Shown: positions 31,020-39,627, numbered from the stretch's first letter. The stretch is DNA of 64,000 bases from IDS-8 sp035304345 (GCA_035304345.1 DATGQE010000016.1:1-64000), one strand, 5' to 3'. The notes: generated by a model from the sequence alone, not told the origin. Numbers and translations are program-made.

Positions 31020-31858
31020 ACCTGTGCGGCTTCGAGGTCGGGATCGACCGGCCGCTGTTCCTGATCGCCGGGACCTGCGTGGTCGAAAGCCGCGCCATGG
31101 CCATCGATACCGCCGGCGCGCTGCGCGAGATGACCGCGGCGCTCGGCATGCCGTTCATCTACAAGTCGTCGTTCGACAAGGCGAACCGGAGCTCGAAGGA
31201 CAGCTTTCGCGGCCCGGGCATGGACGAGGGGCTCGCGATCCTGGCGGACGTGCGCAAGGAAGTCGGTGTGCCGGTGCTGACGGACGTGCACGAGGACACG
31301 CCGATCGACGAGGTGGCCGAGGTCGTCGACGTGCTGCAGACGCCGGCGTTCCTGTGCCGCCAGACGAATTTCATCCTGCGCGTCGCGAGCGCCGGCCGCC
31401 CCGTGAACATCAAGAAGGGGCAGTTCCTCTCGCCCTGGGAGATGCAGAACGTCGTCGACAAGGCGCGCTCGACGGGGAACCGGAGTATTCTCGTGTGCGA
31501 GCGCGGCGTGAGCTTCGGCTACCAGAACCTCGTTTCGGACATGCGCAGCCTCGCGGTCATGCGCACGACCGGGTGCCCGGTGGTGTTCGACGCCACGCAC
31601 TCGGTGCAGCTCCCCGGCGGCCGGGGCAAGGCCTCCGGCGGGCAGCGCGAGTTCGTCCCGGTGCTGGCGCGCGCAGCGGTCGCCGCGGGCGTTGCCGGGG
31701 TGTTCATGGAGACGCACCCGGATCCCGACCGGGCGCTCTCCGACGGCCCGAACGCGTGGCCCCTCGGGCGTATGCCCGAGCTGCTCGGCATCCTCAAGGA
31801 GCTGGACGAGCGGGTGAAGGCACACGGTTTCCAGGAAGCGGAATTCGGGCTCGCGTGA
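31016..31858 (+). CDS. kdsA: 2-dehydro-3-deoxyphosphooctonate aldolase (Kdo-8-P synthase)
   Basis: KdsA condenses phosphoenolpyruvate with arabinose 5-phosphate to Kdo 8-phosphate for the LPS inner core. The 280-residue TIM-barrel protein shows IAGTCVVES near the start, YKSSFDKANRSS near residue 50, and FDATHSVQLPGG near 189. It starts at an ATG overlapping the pyrG stop, and eno follows after 27 nt. Confidence 0.97.
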   Translation: MNLCGFEVGIDRPLFLIAGTCVVESRAMAIDTAGALREMTAALGMPFIYKSSFDKANRSSKDSFRGPGMDEGLAILADVRKEVGVPVLTDVHEDTPIDEVAEVVDVLQTPAFLCRQTNFILRVASAGRPVNIKKGQFLSPWEMQNVVDKARSTGNRSILVCERGVSFGYQNLVSDMRSLAVMRTTGCPVVFDATHSVQLPGGRGKASGGQREFVPVLARAAVAAGVAGVFMETHPDPDRALSDGPNAWPLGRMPELLGILKELDERVKAHGFQEAEFGLA

Positions 31859-31885
31859 GCGGGCCCGCAGCAGGCAAGGACACAG

Positions 31886-33169
31886 ATGATCACGATCAGC
31901 GACGTGCACGGGCGGGAGATCCTCGATTCCCGCGGCAATCCCACGGTGGAAGCGGAAGTCAGGCTCGCCGACGGCGCGGTCGGCGAGGCCGCCGTGCCTT
32001 CGGGTGCATCCACGGGCACCCGGGAGGCGGTGGAGCTGCGCGACGGCGACAAGAGCCGCTATCTCGGCAAGGGCGTGCTCAAGGCGGTAGGGAACGTGAA
32101 CGGGGTGATCCGCGACGCCCTTGCCGGCCAGTCGTTCGCGGACCAGCGCGCGCTCGACCGGCGGCTGATCGAGCTCGACGGCAGCGAGAACAAGGGCGCG
32201 CTCGGCGCGAACGCGCTGCTCGCGGTGTCGCTCGCGTTCGCGAAGGCGGCGGCGGCGTCGGCCGGGCAGCCGCTCTACCGCTACGTGGGCGACGGCACGA
32301 CCATGCCCGTGCCAATGATGAACATCATCAACGGCGGTGCGCACGCCGACAACAACGTCGACCTGCAGGAGTTCATGATCCTGCCGGTCGGTGCTCCCGG
32401 CTTCGCGGAAGCGCTGCGCTACGGCGCCGAGGTGTTCCATGCGCTGCGCGGCGTGTTGAGGAAGCGGGGCCTCAACACGGCCGTCGGCGACGAGGGCGGC
32501 TTCGCACCGGACCTGCCGTCCAACCGGGCCGCGCTGGACACGATCATCGAGGCCGTGGAGCAGGCGGGCTTCACGCCCGGGACGGACATCCTGCTCGGGC
32601 TCGACGTCGCGAGCTCCGAGTTCCACGAGAACGGCCGCTACCGGCTCGCCTCGGAGAACCGGGAGTTCGATGCCGAGGGGTTTGCCGACTACCTCGCCGG
32701 CCTCGTCGACGCCTATCCCATCGTCACCATCGAGGACGGCATGAGCGAAGGCGACTGGGAAGGCTGGCGGCTCCTGACCGAGCGGCTGGGCGGGCGCGTG
32801 CAGCTCGTCGGTGACGACCTGTTCGTCACCAACACGTCCATCATCCGCCGCGGCATCGACGAGCGGATCGCCAACTCGGTGTTGATCAAGCCCAACCAGA
32901 TCGGTACGTTGTCCGAAACCCTGGATGCAATCGCCATGGCGACCGAGGCCGGCTACAGCGCAGTGGTGTCCCATCGCTCGGGCGAGACCTGCGACAGCAC
33001 GATCGCGGATCTCGCCGTCGGGACGGCCGCGACGCAGATCAAGACCGGCTCGCTGTCGCGCTCCGACCGCATCGCGAAGTACAACCGCCTGCTGCGCATC
33101 GAGGAGGCGCTCGGCCAGGCGGCGCGTTACGCCGGCCGCGAGGCCTTCCCGGTGCCGGTCGGGGGCTGA
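31886..33169 (+). CDS. eno: Enolase
   Basis: Enolase interconverts 2-phosphoglycerate and phosphoenolpyruvate and is also a degradosome component in gammaproteobacteria. The 427-residue product has the N-terminal VHGREILDSRGNPTVE, the substrate loop VPSGASTG near residue 38, the DEGGFAP catalytic segment near 206, and the signature VLIKPNQIGTLSET near residue 332. The ATG at 31886 has AAGGA upstream. It supplies phosphoenolpyruvate for KdsA, encoded just before it. Confidence 0.98.
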   Translation: MITISDVHGREILDSRGNPTVEAEVRLADGAVGEAAVPSGASTGTREAVELRDGDKSRYLGKGVLKAVGNVNGVIRDALAGQSFADQRALDRRLIELDGSENKGALGANALLAVSLAFAKAAAASAGQPLYRYVGDGTTMPVPMMNIINGGAHADNNVDLQEFMILPVGAPGFAEALRYGAEVFHALRGVLRKRGLNTAVGDEGGFAPDLPSNRAALDTIIEAVEQAGFTPGTDILLGLDVASSEFHENGRYRLASENREFDAEGFADYLAGLVDAYPIVTIEDGMSEGDWEGWRLLTERLGGRVQLVGDDLFVTNTSIIRRGIDERIANSVLIKPNQIGTLSETLDAIAMATEAGYSAVVSHRSGETCDSTIADLAVGTAATQIKTGSLSRSDRIAKYNRLLRIEEALGQAARYAGREAFPVPVGG

Positions 33170-33180
33170 GGAGGCCGCCC

Positions 33181-33468
33181 GTGGGCAATCTCCGCTGGCT
33201 CGTCGGACTGCTCGCGCTCGCGGCCGTGCTGATGCAGGCGGAGCTCTGGTTCTCGGACGGCGGGTATCGCAAGACGCTGGCGCTCCGGGAGGCCGTCGCC
33301 ACGCAGCGCGCCGAGAACGAGCAGCTCCGCGCGCGCAATGCCGCCCTGGATGCGGAGGTGGTCAATCTCAAGCAGGGCCGCGAAGCGGCCGAGGAACGGG
33401 CCCGCACCGACCTCGGCCTGATCGGCGAGGGCGAGACCTTCTACCAGGTCGTGCCGGCCCGCGACTGA
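33181..33468 (+). CDS. ftsB: Cell division protein FtsB
   Basis: FtsB is a bitopic divisome protein that bridges FtsL and FtsQ. The 95-residue protein (E. coli 103) has one membrane segment (about residues 4-22) followed by a periplasmic coiled coil (about 28-70, AVATQRAENEQLRARNAAL), then ARTDLGLIGEGETFYQVV, the family ending. The start is GTG at 33181 after a strong GAGGAGG. It follows eno by 11 nt. ispD and ispF, normally next, are absent. Confidence 0.95.
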   Translation: MGNLRWLVGLLALAAVLMQAELWFSDGGYRKTLALREAVATQRAENEQLRARNAALDAEVVNLKQGREAAEERARTDLGLIGEGETFYQVVPARD

Positions 33469-33505
33469 GGGGCCGCCGGGCGGGCGCAGCCGGGAGGCGC
33501 GGCGC

Positions 33506-34069
33506 CTAGGACCGCCGCAGGAGGACGTAGCAGGCGCCGGTGCCGCCGTCGACCTGCCGCGCCGACACGAACGCCAGCACGCCGTCCCACTGGCGCAGCC
33601 AGCGGTTCACCTTGAGCTTGAGCACCGGCCCGCGCTCCCCCGAGCCGCGGCCCTTGCCGTGTACCACGCGCACGCAGGTCCAGCCGCGCTCGCGGCACTC
33701 CGCGAGGAAAGCGGCGAGCGCGGTGCGCGCCTCGACGACGGTCATGCCGTGCAGGTCGATCGCGGCCTGCACGCTGTACCCGCCGCGCGCGAGGCGGCGC
33801 AGCGTCCTCCTGCCGACGGACGGATGGTGCCAGGACAGGCCGTCCCCGTTGTGCGACTCGGCTTCCTCGAGGTCGTGGGAGAGGCTTTCCTCGAGCACCG
33901 CCTGCGCGTCCCGGCGCGCGAAACGGGCCCGGGGAGGGGGCCGGCGGCGCGGCGGCGGGTGCACGTCGAGCTCGAGCGGGCGCGCATCCCCCACGTGGCG
34001 GCGGAACAGCGCGCGCTCCTCGGGCGAAACTTCCGTGCCGGTCGGGGACTGCGTTTTCTGCCGTGCCAC
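33506..34069 (-). CDS. Smr domain protein (SmrA/SmrB-like nuclease)
   Basis: This 187-residue protein ends in a Smr domain (about 95-187) with DLHGMT and VVHGKG, the two family hallmarks. The N-terminal part is charged, with an Arg/Pro-rich linker. In E. coli SmrB cleaves mRNA between collided ribosomes; whether this protein is SmrA- or SmrB-like cannot be decided by eye. The GTG at 34069 gives a typical length and FRRHVGDARPL near the start. It lies on the minus strand in the ftsB-surE slot where ispD, ispF and truD are expected. Confidence 0.88.
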   Translation of the reverse strand: MARQKTQSPTGTEVSPEERALFRRHVGDARPLELDVHPPPRRRPPPRARFARRDAQAVLEESLSHDLEEAESHNGDGLSWHHPSVGRRTLRRLARGGYSVQAAIDLHGMTVVEARTALAAFLAECRERGWTCVRVVHGKGRGSGERGPVLKLKVNRWLRQWDGVLAFVSARQVDGGTGACYVLLRRS

Positions 34070-34143
34070 GTCGCGAAGGACCTGCCGATTGGCGATCGCC
34101 GCCGACCGGGAGCCCGGCGCTATGGCGACTTGCGAACATTGAG

Positions 34144-34149
34144 TATAGT
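34144..34149 (+). promoter_or_regulatory. Possible -10 element for surE
   Basis: TATAGT lies 32 nt upstream of the surE start, in the short divergent gap between the Smr gene and surE. No convincing -35 is seen at 16-18 bp. A promoter is expected here because the upstream gene points the other way. Confidence 0.4.
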
Positions 34150-34180
34150 GAGCGCCGCGCGAGAGATCGAGGGAGGACTT

Positions 34181-34924
34181 TTGAGAATTCTGGTCAGCAA
34201 CGACGATGGATATCTTGCGACCGGCATCAACACGTTGGCCAGGGCACTCGCGGAAATCGGCGAGATCGTCGTCGTCGCGCCCGATCGCAACCACAGCGGT
34301 GCGAGCCATTCACTCACCCTGCACACGCCGATTCGGATCCACAAGGTCGAGGAGAACCGTTACTACGTGAACGGCACACCGTCCGACTGCGTGCACCTCG
34401 CGTTGTCGGGTTTCCTCGATTTCGAGCCCGACATCGTCGTGTCGGGAATCAACCACGGTGCGAACCTCGGGGACGACGTCATTTACTCGGGGACCGTCGC
34501 GGCCGCGATGGAGGGACGCTTCCTCGGGTTTCCGGCGATCGCCGTGTCGCTGGTCGGCCAGAACGCGCGCCACTTCGACACGGCGGCGCGCGTGGCCCGC
34601 GAGCTCGTCGAGCGGCTGCAGCGGAATCCTTTGTCGCGCGACATCATCCTGAACGTCAACGTGCCGGACCGGCCCTACGAGGAGCTCGCCGGGATCGTCG
34701 CGACGCGGCTCGGCTTTCGCCACCGCTCGGAGCCGCTCGTGCGCTCGAAGGATCCGCACGGACGCACGATCTACTGGATCGGGCCGGCGGGCGCGGGCCA
34801 GGACGCCGGGCCCGGCACCGATTTCGAGGCGCTGGAGCGGGGAGCGGTCTCGGTGACGCCCCTCAAGGTCGATCTCACGCGGCACGAAGCGGTGCCGCGC
34901 GTCGCGGAATGGCTCGAGACGTGA
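34181..34924 (+). CDS. surE: 5'/3'-nucleotidase SurE
   Basis: SurE is a metal-dependent nucleoside monophosphate phosphatase linked to stationary-phase survival. The 247-residue product (E. coli 253) has metal ligands D8 and D9 (SNDDGY), S39 (NHSGAS), and the asparagine of SGINHGANLGDD near residue 91. The start is TTG at 34181 with GGGAGG four nucleotides before it; no ATG or GTG gives the conserved N-terminus. Its stop overlaps the pcm start. Confidence 0.96.
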   Translation: MRILVSNDDGYLATGINTLARALAEIGEIVVVAPDRNHSGASHSLTLHTPIRIHKVEENRYYVNGTPSDCVHLALSGFLDFEPDIVVSGINHGANLGDDVIYSGTVAAAMEGRFLGFPAIAVSLVGQNARHFDTAARVARELVERLQRNPLSRDIILNVNVPDRPYEELAGIVATRLGFRHRSEPLVRSKDPHGRTIYWIGPAGAGQDAGPGTDFEALERGAVSVTPLKVDLTRHEAVPRVAEWLET

Positions 34925-35589
34925 TCGGGCACCGCGCGGACCTGAGCGGCATCGGCATGACGTCGGCGCGCACGCGCGACCGGCTGGTGCGCCGGCTCGA
35001 GGCACAGGGCATCCGGTCGCGTGCCGTGCTCGATCGCATCCGCGCCGTGCCGCGGCACCTGTTCGTCGACGAGGCGCTCGCGAGCCGCGCGTACGAGGAT
35101 ACCGCGCTGCCGATCGGCCTCGGCCAGACGATCAGCCAGCCCTACGTGGTGGCGCGCATGACGGAGAGCCTGCTGGAGGGATTCGACCCGCCGGCGAACG
35201 TGCTCGAGATCGGTACCGGCTGCGGCTACCAGACGGCGGTGCTGGCGCCTTTGGTGCGCAAGCTGTACACCGTCGAGCGCATTCCCGAGCTCCTGCGCCG
35301 CGCCCAGCAGCGGCTGCGCGATCTCGACATCTACAATGTGCAGTACCGGCGCGGCGACGGCTGGGAAGGATGGCCGAAGTATGCGCCCTACGACGCGATC
35401 ATCGTGACGGCCGCGGCGTCCGAGCTGCCCCGCAAGCTCCTCGACCAGCTCGCGCCGGGCGGCCGCATGGTCATCCCCGTCGGCCCCGCCGGGCGCCAGG
35501 AGTTGACCCGAATCGTGCGCGAGGACGACCATTTCAGCGAATACGTGCTGGGCGGAGTGAGCTTCGTTCCGCTCGTCAGGGGAAAATAG
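34921..35589 (+). CDS. pcm: Protein-L-isoaspartate O-methyltransferase
   Basis: Pcm methylates isoaspartyl residues in aged proteins using S-adenosylmethionine, starting their repair. The 222-residue product has the family start GIGMTSARTRDRLVRRL, the substrate motif LGQTISQPYVVARM near 65-80, and the SAM motif VLEIGTGCGYQTAVLA near 91-106. The GTG at 34921 overlaps the surE stop (GTGA). An ATG at 34957 would cut the conserved N-terminus. It belongs to the surE-pcm-yqaA-nlpD-rpoS stationary-phase block. Confidence 0.96.
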   Translation: MIGHRADLSGIGMTSARTRDRLVRRLEAQGIRSRAVLDRIRAVPRHLFVDEALASRAYEDTALPIGLGQTISQPYVVARMTESLLEGFDPPANVLEIGTGCGYQTAVLAPLVRKLYTVERIPELLRRAQQRLRDLDIYNVQYRRGDGWEGWPKYAPYDAIIVTAAASELPRKLLDQLAPGGRMVIPVGPAGRQELTRIVREDDHFSEYVLGGVSFVPLVRGK

Positions 35590-35665
35590 GAATGTCCATG
35601 ACGCGTCACGGCCATGGCGATGTGAACGATGCGACGCCGACCATCCGGGTGGAGCGCCGCTGACG

Positions 35666-36253
35666 GTGCGCATCTTCGGCCCGCTGTACGAGCGCGTGCT
35701 CGCCTGGGCGCGCCATCCGCACGCGGAACGCTACCTCGGGGCGATGTCGTTCGCCGAGTCGTCGTTCTTCCCGATACCGCCGGACGTCATGCTCGCGCCC
35801 ATGTGCCTGGCCGAGCGCCGCAAGGCATGGCGGTTCGCGACGATCACCACGGTCGGCTCGGTGGCCGGCGGCGTGGCGGGGTACCTCATCGGCCTGTTCG
35901 CGTTCGAGCTCATCGAGCCGTGGCTGCGGGAGTCGCATTACTGGCCGGCTTACCTGGAAGCGCGGGCCTGGTTCGATCGCTACGGTGTGCTCGCGGTGTT
36001 CGTCGCGGGCTTCTCGCCGATCCCGTACAAGATCTTCACGATCGCGGCTGGTGCCGCCCTGCTCACGTTCCCCGGGTTCCTGCTCGCGTCCGCGATCGGG
36101 CGCGGCGGGCGCTTCTACCTGGTGGCGGGGCTGATCGTGCTGGGCGGCGAGCGCATGGCGACGATGCTGCCGAAATACGTGGAGCGCATCGGCTGGGGCG
36201 TCGTGGCGGTGGCGGTGGTCGGGGCCGGGTGGGTCGCGCTGTCAGGCGGATGA
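35666..36253 (+). CDS. YqaA-like VTT/DedA-family membrane protein
   Basis: This 195-residue inner-membrane protein has a VTT (SNARE-associated) domain: ESSFFPIPPDVMLAP near residues 31-45, a glycine-rich GSVAGGVAGYLIG near 63-76, and RGGRFYLVAG near 145-155. DedA-type proteins are connected to lipid-carrier transport and membrane homeostasis, but the exact role of the YqaA branch is unknown. The GTG at 35666 is the likely start. Its stop overlaps nlpD (ATGA), and the same pcm-yqaA-nlpD order is common in this class. Confidence 0.9.
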   Translation: MRIFGPLYERVLAWARHPHAERYLGAMSFAESSFFPIPPDVMLAPMCLAERRKAWRFATITTVGSVAGGVAGYLIGLFAFELIEPWLRESHYWPAYLEARAWFDRYGVLAVFVAGFSPIPYKIFTIAAGAALLTFPGFLLASAIGRGGRFYLVAGLIVLGGERMATMLPKYVERIGWGVVAVAVVGAGWVALSGG

Positions 36254-37011
36254 AACGCGACCGGGTCGCGCACGGGCGGGCGACGCTCGCGATCGCGCTC
36301 CTCGTCGCCGGCGCCTTGTGCCTCGCCGCCTGCGGCTCGTCGCCGCGCCCCGAGCGCAGCCGCGACTACCACATCGTGCGCTCCGGGGAAACGCTGTTCA
36401 CCATCGCCTGGCGCTACGGCAAGGACTGGCGGGAGCTCGCGCGCTGGAACGACCTCGGGGACGGTTCCCTCATTTTTCCCGGCCAGCTCATCAAGCTGTA
36501 CCCGCCCCCGGGCGGCGCGCAGGCCGCGGCCACGACCCCGGCCCGCCGCGAGACCGCGCCTGCCGCGACGCCGGCGCCCGCAAAGCGCAGCGACGCGCCG
36601 GCATCGCTGCCCGCGCTGCCGTCCGAGCCGCCGCCGGCGTGGGTGTGGCCGACGGCAGGGCAGGTCGTCGTTCCGTTCGGCGAGCGCCCCGGCACGGGGA
36701 CCGGCGTGCTGATCGGCGGTAAGCACGGCCAGCCGGTGCGTGCGGCGGCGGCGGGAAGGGTCGTGTACTCGGGCAGTGGACTAATCGGTTACGGTCAGCT
36801 TATCATCGTCAAGCACAACGACACCTACCTCAGTGCATACGGGCACAACGCGTCGTTGCTGGTACAAGAGGGCGAGACCGTCGGAAGGGGCCAGCACATC
36901 GCGACGATGGGCGAAGGGCCGGGTCGGGAGCCGCGCCTGCATTTCGAAATACGGCGCAACGGCAAGCCTGTCGATCCGTTGGATTACCTGCCGGCACAAG
37001 CGAAGAACTGA
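36250..37011 (+). CDS. nlpD: Murein hydrolase activator NlpD
   Basis: NlpD is an outer-membrane lipoprotein that activates the amidase AmiC at the septum. The 253-residue precursor has a lipobox LAAC with C28, a LysM domain (about 40-85), an Ala/Pro-rich linker, and a C-terminal LytM domain (about 135-250). The LytM domain is degenerate: the HxxxD of active M23 enzymes is replaced by GVLIGGKHGQPV, although YGHN and LHFEIR remain, as in E. coli NlpD. The ATG at 36250 overlaps the yqaA stop. rpoS follows. Confidence 0.95.
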   Translation: MKRDRVAHGRATLAIALLVAGALCLAACGSSPRPERSRDYHIVRSGETLFTIAWRYGKDWRELARWNDLGDGSLIFPGQLIKLYPPPGGAQAAATTPARRETAPAATPAPAKRSDAPASLPALPSEPPPAWVWPTAGQVVVPFGERPGTGTGVLIGGKHGQPVRAAAAGRVVYSGSGLIGYGQLIIVKHNDTYLSAYGHNASLLVQEGETVGRGQHIATMGEGPGREPRLHFEIRRNGKPVDPLDYLPAQAKN

Positions 37012-37120
37012 CCGGGCGCCTGGCGCCCGCTTCGCGTTCGCGTCTTAGGACACCGCGGCGCCCCGTTCACACCTGGCGTTTCCGGCGCCGGGTACTCACC
37101 TAAAGTCGATTTGAATCCGG

Positions 37121-37140
37121 GCGGGATCGGGCGATCCCGC
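37121..37140 (+). promoter_or_regulatory. Perfect hairpin in the rpoS leader
   Basis: GCGGGATCG and CGATCCCGC form a 9-bp perfect inverted repeat around GG, about 50 nt before the rpoS start. In practice this is a stem of about 8 bp with a 4-nt loop. A second hairpin (37014-37028, GGGCGCC-T-GGCGCCC) follows the nlpD stop. E. coli rpoS is controlled at translation through its leader; a similar role here is inference. Neither hairpin is followed by a T run. Confidence 0.4.
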
Positions 37141-37192
37141 ATTGCAGTCCGTTTTCAAAGGTACGCAGCCTTTCATCGAGGGAGCCTTGCGA

Positions 37193-38152
37193 GTGAACGC
37201 TGTAATTCGTCAAAGAACGACCAATGGCCGGAAGGAGCTACAGCAGCGCGGTATCGGGCCGCAGTTCGATCTGCATGCGCTGTCGCATGCGGACGAGCTG
37301 CCGGACCGTGCGGAAGACCGCGATACGCCGACGCTCGACGTGACACGGCTGTACCTGAACGAAATCGGCGCGTCGCCGTTGCTCACCGCGGCAGAGGAGG
37401 TGAGCTTCGCGCGTCGCGTGCGCGCCGGCGACGAGGCGGCGCGCCAGCGCATGATCGAGAGCAACCTCAGGCTCGTGGTGAAGATCGCGCGTCGCTACAT
37501 CGACCGCGGGCTGCCCCTGCTCGACCTGATCGAGGAGGGCAACCTCGGGCTGATCCATGCCGTGAAGAAGTTCGACCCGGAGCGCGGCTTCCGCTTCTCG
37601 ACCTATGCGACGTGGTGGATCCGCCAGACGATCGAGCGTGCGATCATGAACCAGTCACGCACCGTGCGCCTGCCGATCCACGTGATCAAGGACATCAACG
37701 CCTGCCTGCGGGCCGCGCGCAAGCTGCGCCAGGAGAACGGGACCAGCCCGACCGTCGCCGAGATCGCGGAGCACATGGGCCGCGATCCGCTGGAGGTCGA
37801 ACGGCTGATCGGCCTGCACGAACGGGTCACGATCGGATCCGGCGGGGATGACGAGCGCGGCCCGCTGGAGACGCTGGCGGCCGAGCCGGAAGCCGAGCCC
37901 GCGGAATGCGTGCAGCAGGAGCGCGTCACGGCGATCCTGGAGTCCTGGCTCGGCAAGCTCTCCGAGAAGCAACGCGCCGTGGTCGAGCGCCGCTTCGGGC
38001 TGCACGGTTACCGGCGGCTCACGCTGGAGGAGATCGGCTCCGAGATCGGCGTCACGCGCGAACGGGTACGCCAGATCCAGCTCGATGCCCTGCGCAACCT
38101 CAAGGACATGATGGAGAGCCACGGCATCCGCGGCGAATCGCTGCTCGACTAG
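37193..38152 (+). CDS. rpoS: RNA polymerase sigma factor RpoS
   Basis: RpoS is the stationary-phase and general-stress sigma factor. The 319-residue product (E. coli 330) has region 1.2 (DVTRLYLNEIG), region 2 (NLRLVVKIARRY, DLIEEGNLGLIHAVKKFD, TYATWWIRQTIERAI), region 3, and region 4.2 (TLEEIGSEIGVTRERVRQIQ). Identity as RpoS rather than RpoD or RpoH rests on length and on its place directly after nlpD. The GTG at 37193 follows GAGGGAG. A TTG further upstream lacks a binding site. Confidence 0.95.
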   Translation: MNAVIRQRTTNGRKELQQRGIGPQFDLHALSHADELPDRAEDRDTPTLDVTRLYLNEIGASPLLTAAEEVSFARRVRAGDEAARQRMIESNLRLVVKIARRYIDRGLPLLDLIEEGNLGLIHAVKKFDPERGFRFSTYATWWIRQTIERAIMNQSRTVRLPIHVIKDINACLRAARKLRQENGTSPTVAEIAEHMGRDPLEVERLIGLHERVTIGSGGDDERGPLETLAAEPEAEPAECVQQERVTAILESWLGKLSEKQRAVVERRFGLHGYRRLTLEEIGSEIGVTRERVRQIQLDALRNLKDMMESHGIRGESLLD

Positions 38153-38168
38153 CGGCGCGCGGTGCGCG

Positions 38169-38540
38169 CTACTGCTCGATGATCAGGACGGCGGCGGCGC
38201 GGCGCTCCTCCTGCGCCAGGATGTTGAACGTACGGCAGGCGGCGGGCGTGGTCATCCACTCGAAGCCGACCCCGACCCGCGCGAACGCGAAGACGAGATC
38301 GCGGGGCGGCACGGTGGGGGTGAAGCCCGTGCCGAGCACCACCATTTCCGGCCGCATCGCGAGCAGCCGGCCGATGTCGCCCCCGTCGAGCCGGCGCGCG
38401 TCGTCGCCGGACCATTCATGCACCTCGCCGTCCGGCGTGATCACGACGTTGTGCCGGTGCGTGTCGCGGCCGATCCGGATCTCGCCCGGTTCGACGCGGC
38501 GCACGGTGACGGCAGAGGGGGGCTCGCGGGAGATCTGCAT
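38169..38540 (-). CDS. Mth938-like domain protein (DUF498)
   Basis: This 123-residue protein has the compact Mth938/Xcc1710-type fold signatures. These include a glycine-rich central LAMRPEMVVLGTGFT near residues 60-74 and GVGFEWMTTPAACRTFNIL near 90-108. Family members occur in bacteria and in mitochondria (NDUFAF3-like), where the relative assists complex I assembly; the bacterial role is unproven. It is convergent with rpoS (16 nt between stops) and divergent from the RpfE-like gene. Confidence 0.87.
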   Translation of the reverse strand: MQISREPPSAVTVRRVEPGEIRIGRDTHRHNVVITPDGEVHEWSGDDARRLDGGDIGRLLAMRPEMVVLGTGFTPTVPPRDLVFAFARVGVGFEWMTTPAACRTFNILAQEERRAAAVLIIEQ

Positions 38541-38595
38541 GCGACTATGATACCCGCCTCGGCGGAGCAGGTGTTTCGAAGTCGGTAACGAGAGG

Positions 38596-39567
38596 GTGCC
38601 CCCAACCGAAAAATGGCCGGCCGGCCGGCCGCGGCGCAGGCGCGCCGTCGTCGCGGTGTTCGCGAGCCTGGCCGAGATCGTCGATCCGGGGCAGCGCCGC
38701 TGGCTCGAGCGCGCGCGCGTGGAAACCGGCGCGCGCGGCCGCGAGTGGCTGCCGCGGATCCTCGAGGCGCTCGGGCGCCCGGCGGCGACCGGCGGGCTCG
38801 CCGCGCTGCGCTATTTCGAGCAGACCGGGGAGCTGCCCGGCCGGTGGGCGGCCGCCGCCGATCCCGTCTGGCTCCAGGCGGAGATGAACGGGCTCTACCT
38901 GCATGCCTTGCCGCCCGACCTGCGCAGCCCGGAGGACGTGCACGCAGCGTTCGAGGAGCTGAACGCGCAGCTCGGCACCGCGGGTGCCGGCGCCCGCTTC
39001 GTCGCGGTCGACCGGGTCGGCTACCTGCTCGCTGACGAACCCCTTCCCGTGGCGGCGCTGTCGCCCGAGCTGGCCCAGGGTGCGGCGCCGGAGCGCTGGC
39101 TCGAGCGGCCGGGCGCGTCGCCGGATTACCATCGCCTGCTCGCCGAGGTGCAGATGTGCCTGCACGACGCGGCGGTCAACCGGCGGCGGGCGGCGGCCGG
39201 TGCCCCGCCGGTGAACGCGCTGTGGCTGTGGGGCGGCGGCTACGCGCCCGAGGCGGCGCCCGGCGCGCTGCCCGCGCTCTTCAGCGACGATCCGGTCCTG
39301 CGCGGCTACTGGCGCAGCGCCTCCGCTCGCGCGGAAGCCTGGCCGGGCGGCCTCGCGGAGTGCCTCGCGGCCGGCCACGAGGCGTTCGTGGCGCTCGCGC
39401 CGCCGGGCGATCCGCACGAGCTTCTGGAGCCGCTCTGCGCCGCCACGGCGAGGGGTGCCCTCGCGGACCTCACGCTGCTGTTCGCCGACGGCGCCAGGGC
39501 GGAGCTCCGTCGGGGCGATCGCTGGCGATTCTGGCGCCGTCCCGCCGGCCTCCCGCCCGCGTCCTGA
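38596..39567 (+). CDS. RpfE-type protein of unknown activity
   Basis: The 323-residue protein matches the RpfE / putative phosphoglycerate-mutase-like family. Signatures are DPVWLQAEMNGLYLH near residues 89-103, EVQMCLHDAAVNRRR near 184-198, and PVNALWLWGGG near 205-215. Databases often name these proteins regulatory protein RpfE or phosphoglycerate mutase, but I see no metal-binding motif proving an enzyme. In Xanthomonas, rpfE precedes recJ and prfB. Here recJ is absent and prfB follows after 60 nt. The GTG start at 38596 is the most upstream plausible one. Confidence 0.75.
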   Translation: MPPTEKWPAGRPRRRRAVVAVFASLAEIVDPGQRRWLERARVETGARGREWLPRILEALGRPAATGGLAALRYFEQTGELPGRWAAAADPVWLQAEMNGLYLHALPPDLRSPEDVHAAFEELNAQLGTAGAGARFVAVDRVGYLLADEPLPVAALSPELAQGAAPERWLERPGASPDYHRLLAEVQMCLHDAAVNRRRAAAGAPPVNALWLWGGGYAPEAAPGALPALFSDDPVLRGYWRSASARAEAWPGGLAECLAAGHEAFVALAPPGDPHELLEPLCAATARGALADLTLLFADGARAELRRGDRWRFWRRPAGLPPAS

Positions 39568-39627
39568 GGCGCGAACGTCGGCGGACCGCGGCATGCTAAG
39601 ATGCCGCGTTTTTCGCGAGAGCGGCCA

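Noticed and set aside
35592..35663. A 23-codon open frame between pcm and the yqaA-like gene
   Set aside because: It has an AGGA directly against the ATG, no family resemblance and a composition like its flanks. Too short to support without conservation data.
36250..37011. NlpD as an active M23 peptidase
   Set aside because: The first metal motif (HxxxD) is absent, so it is better described as an amidase activator with a degenerate LytM domain.
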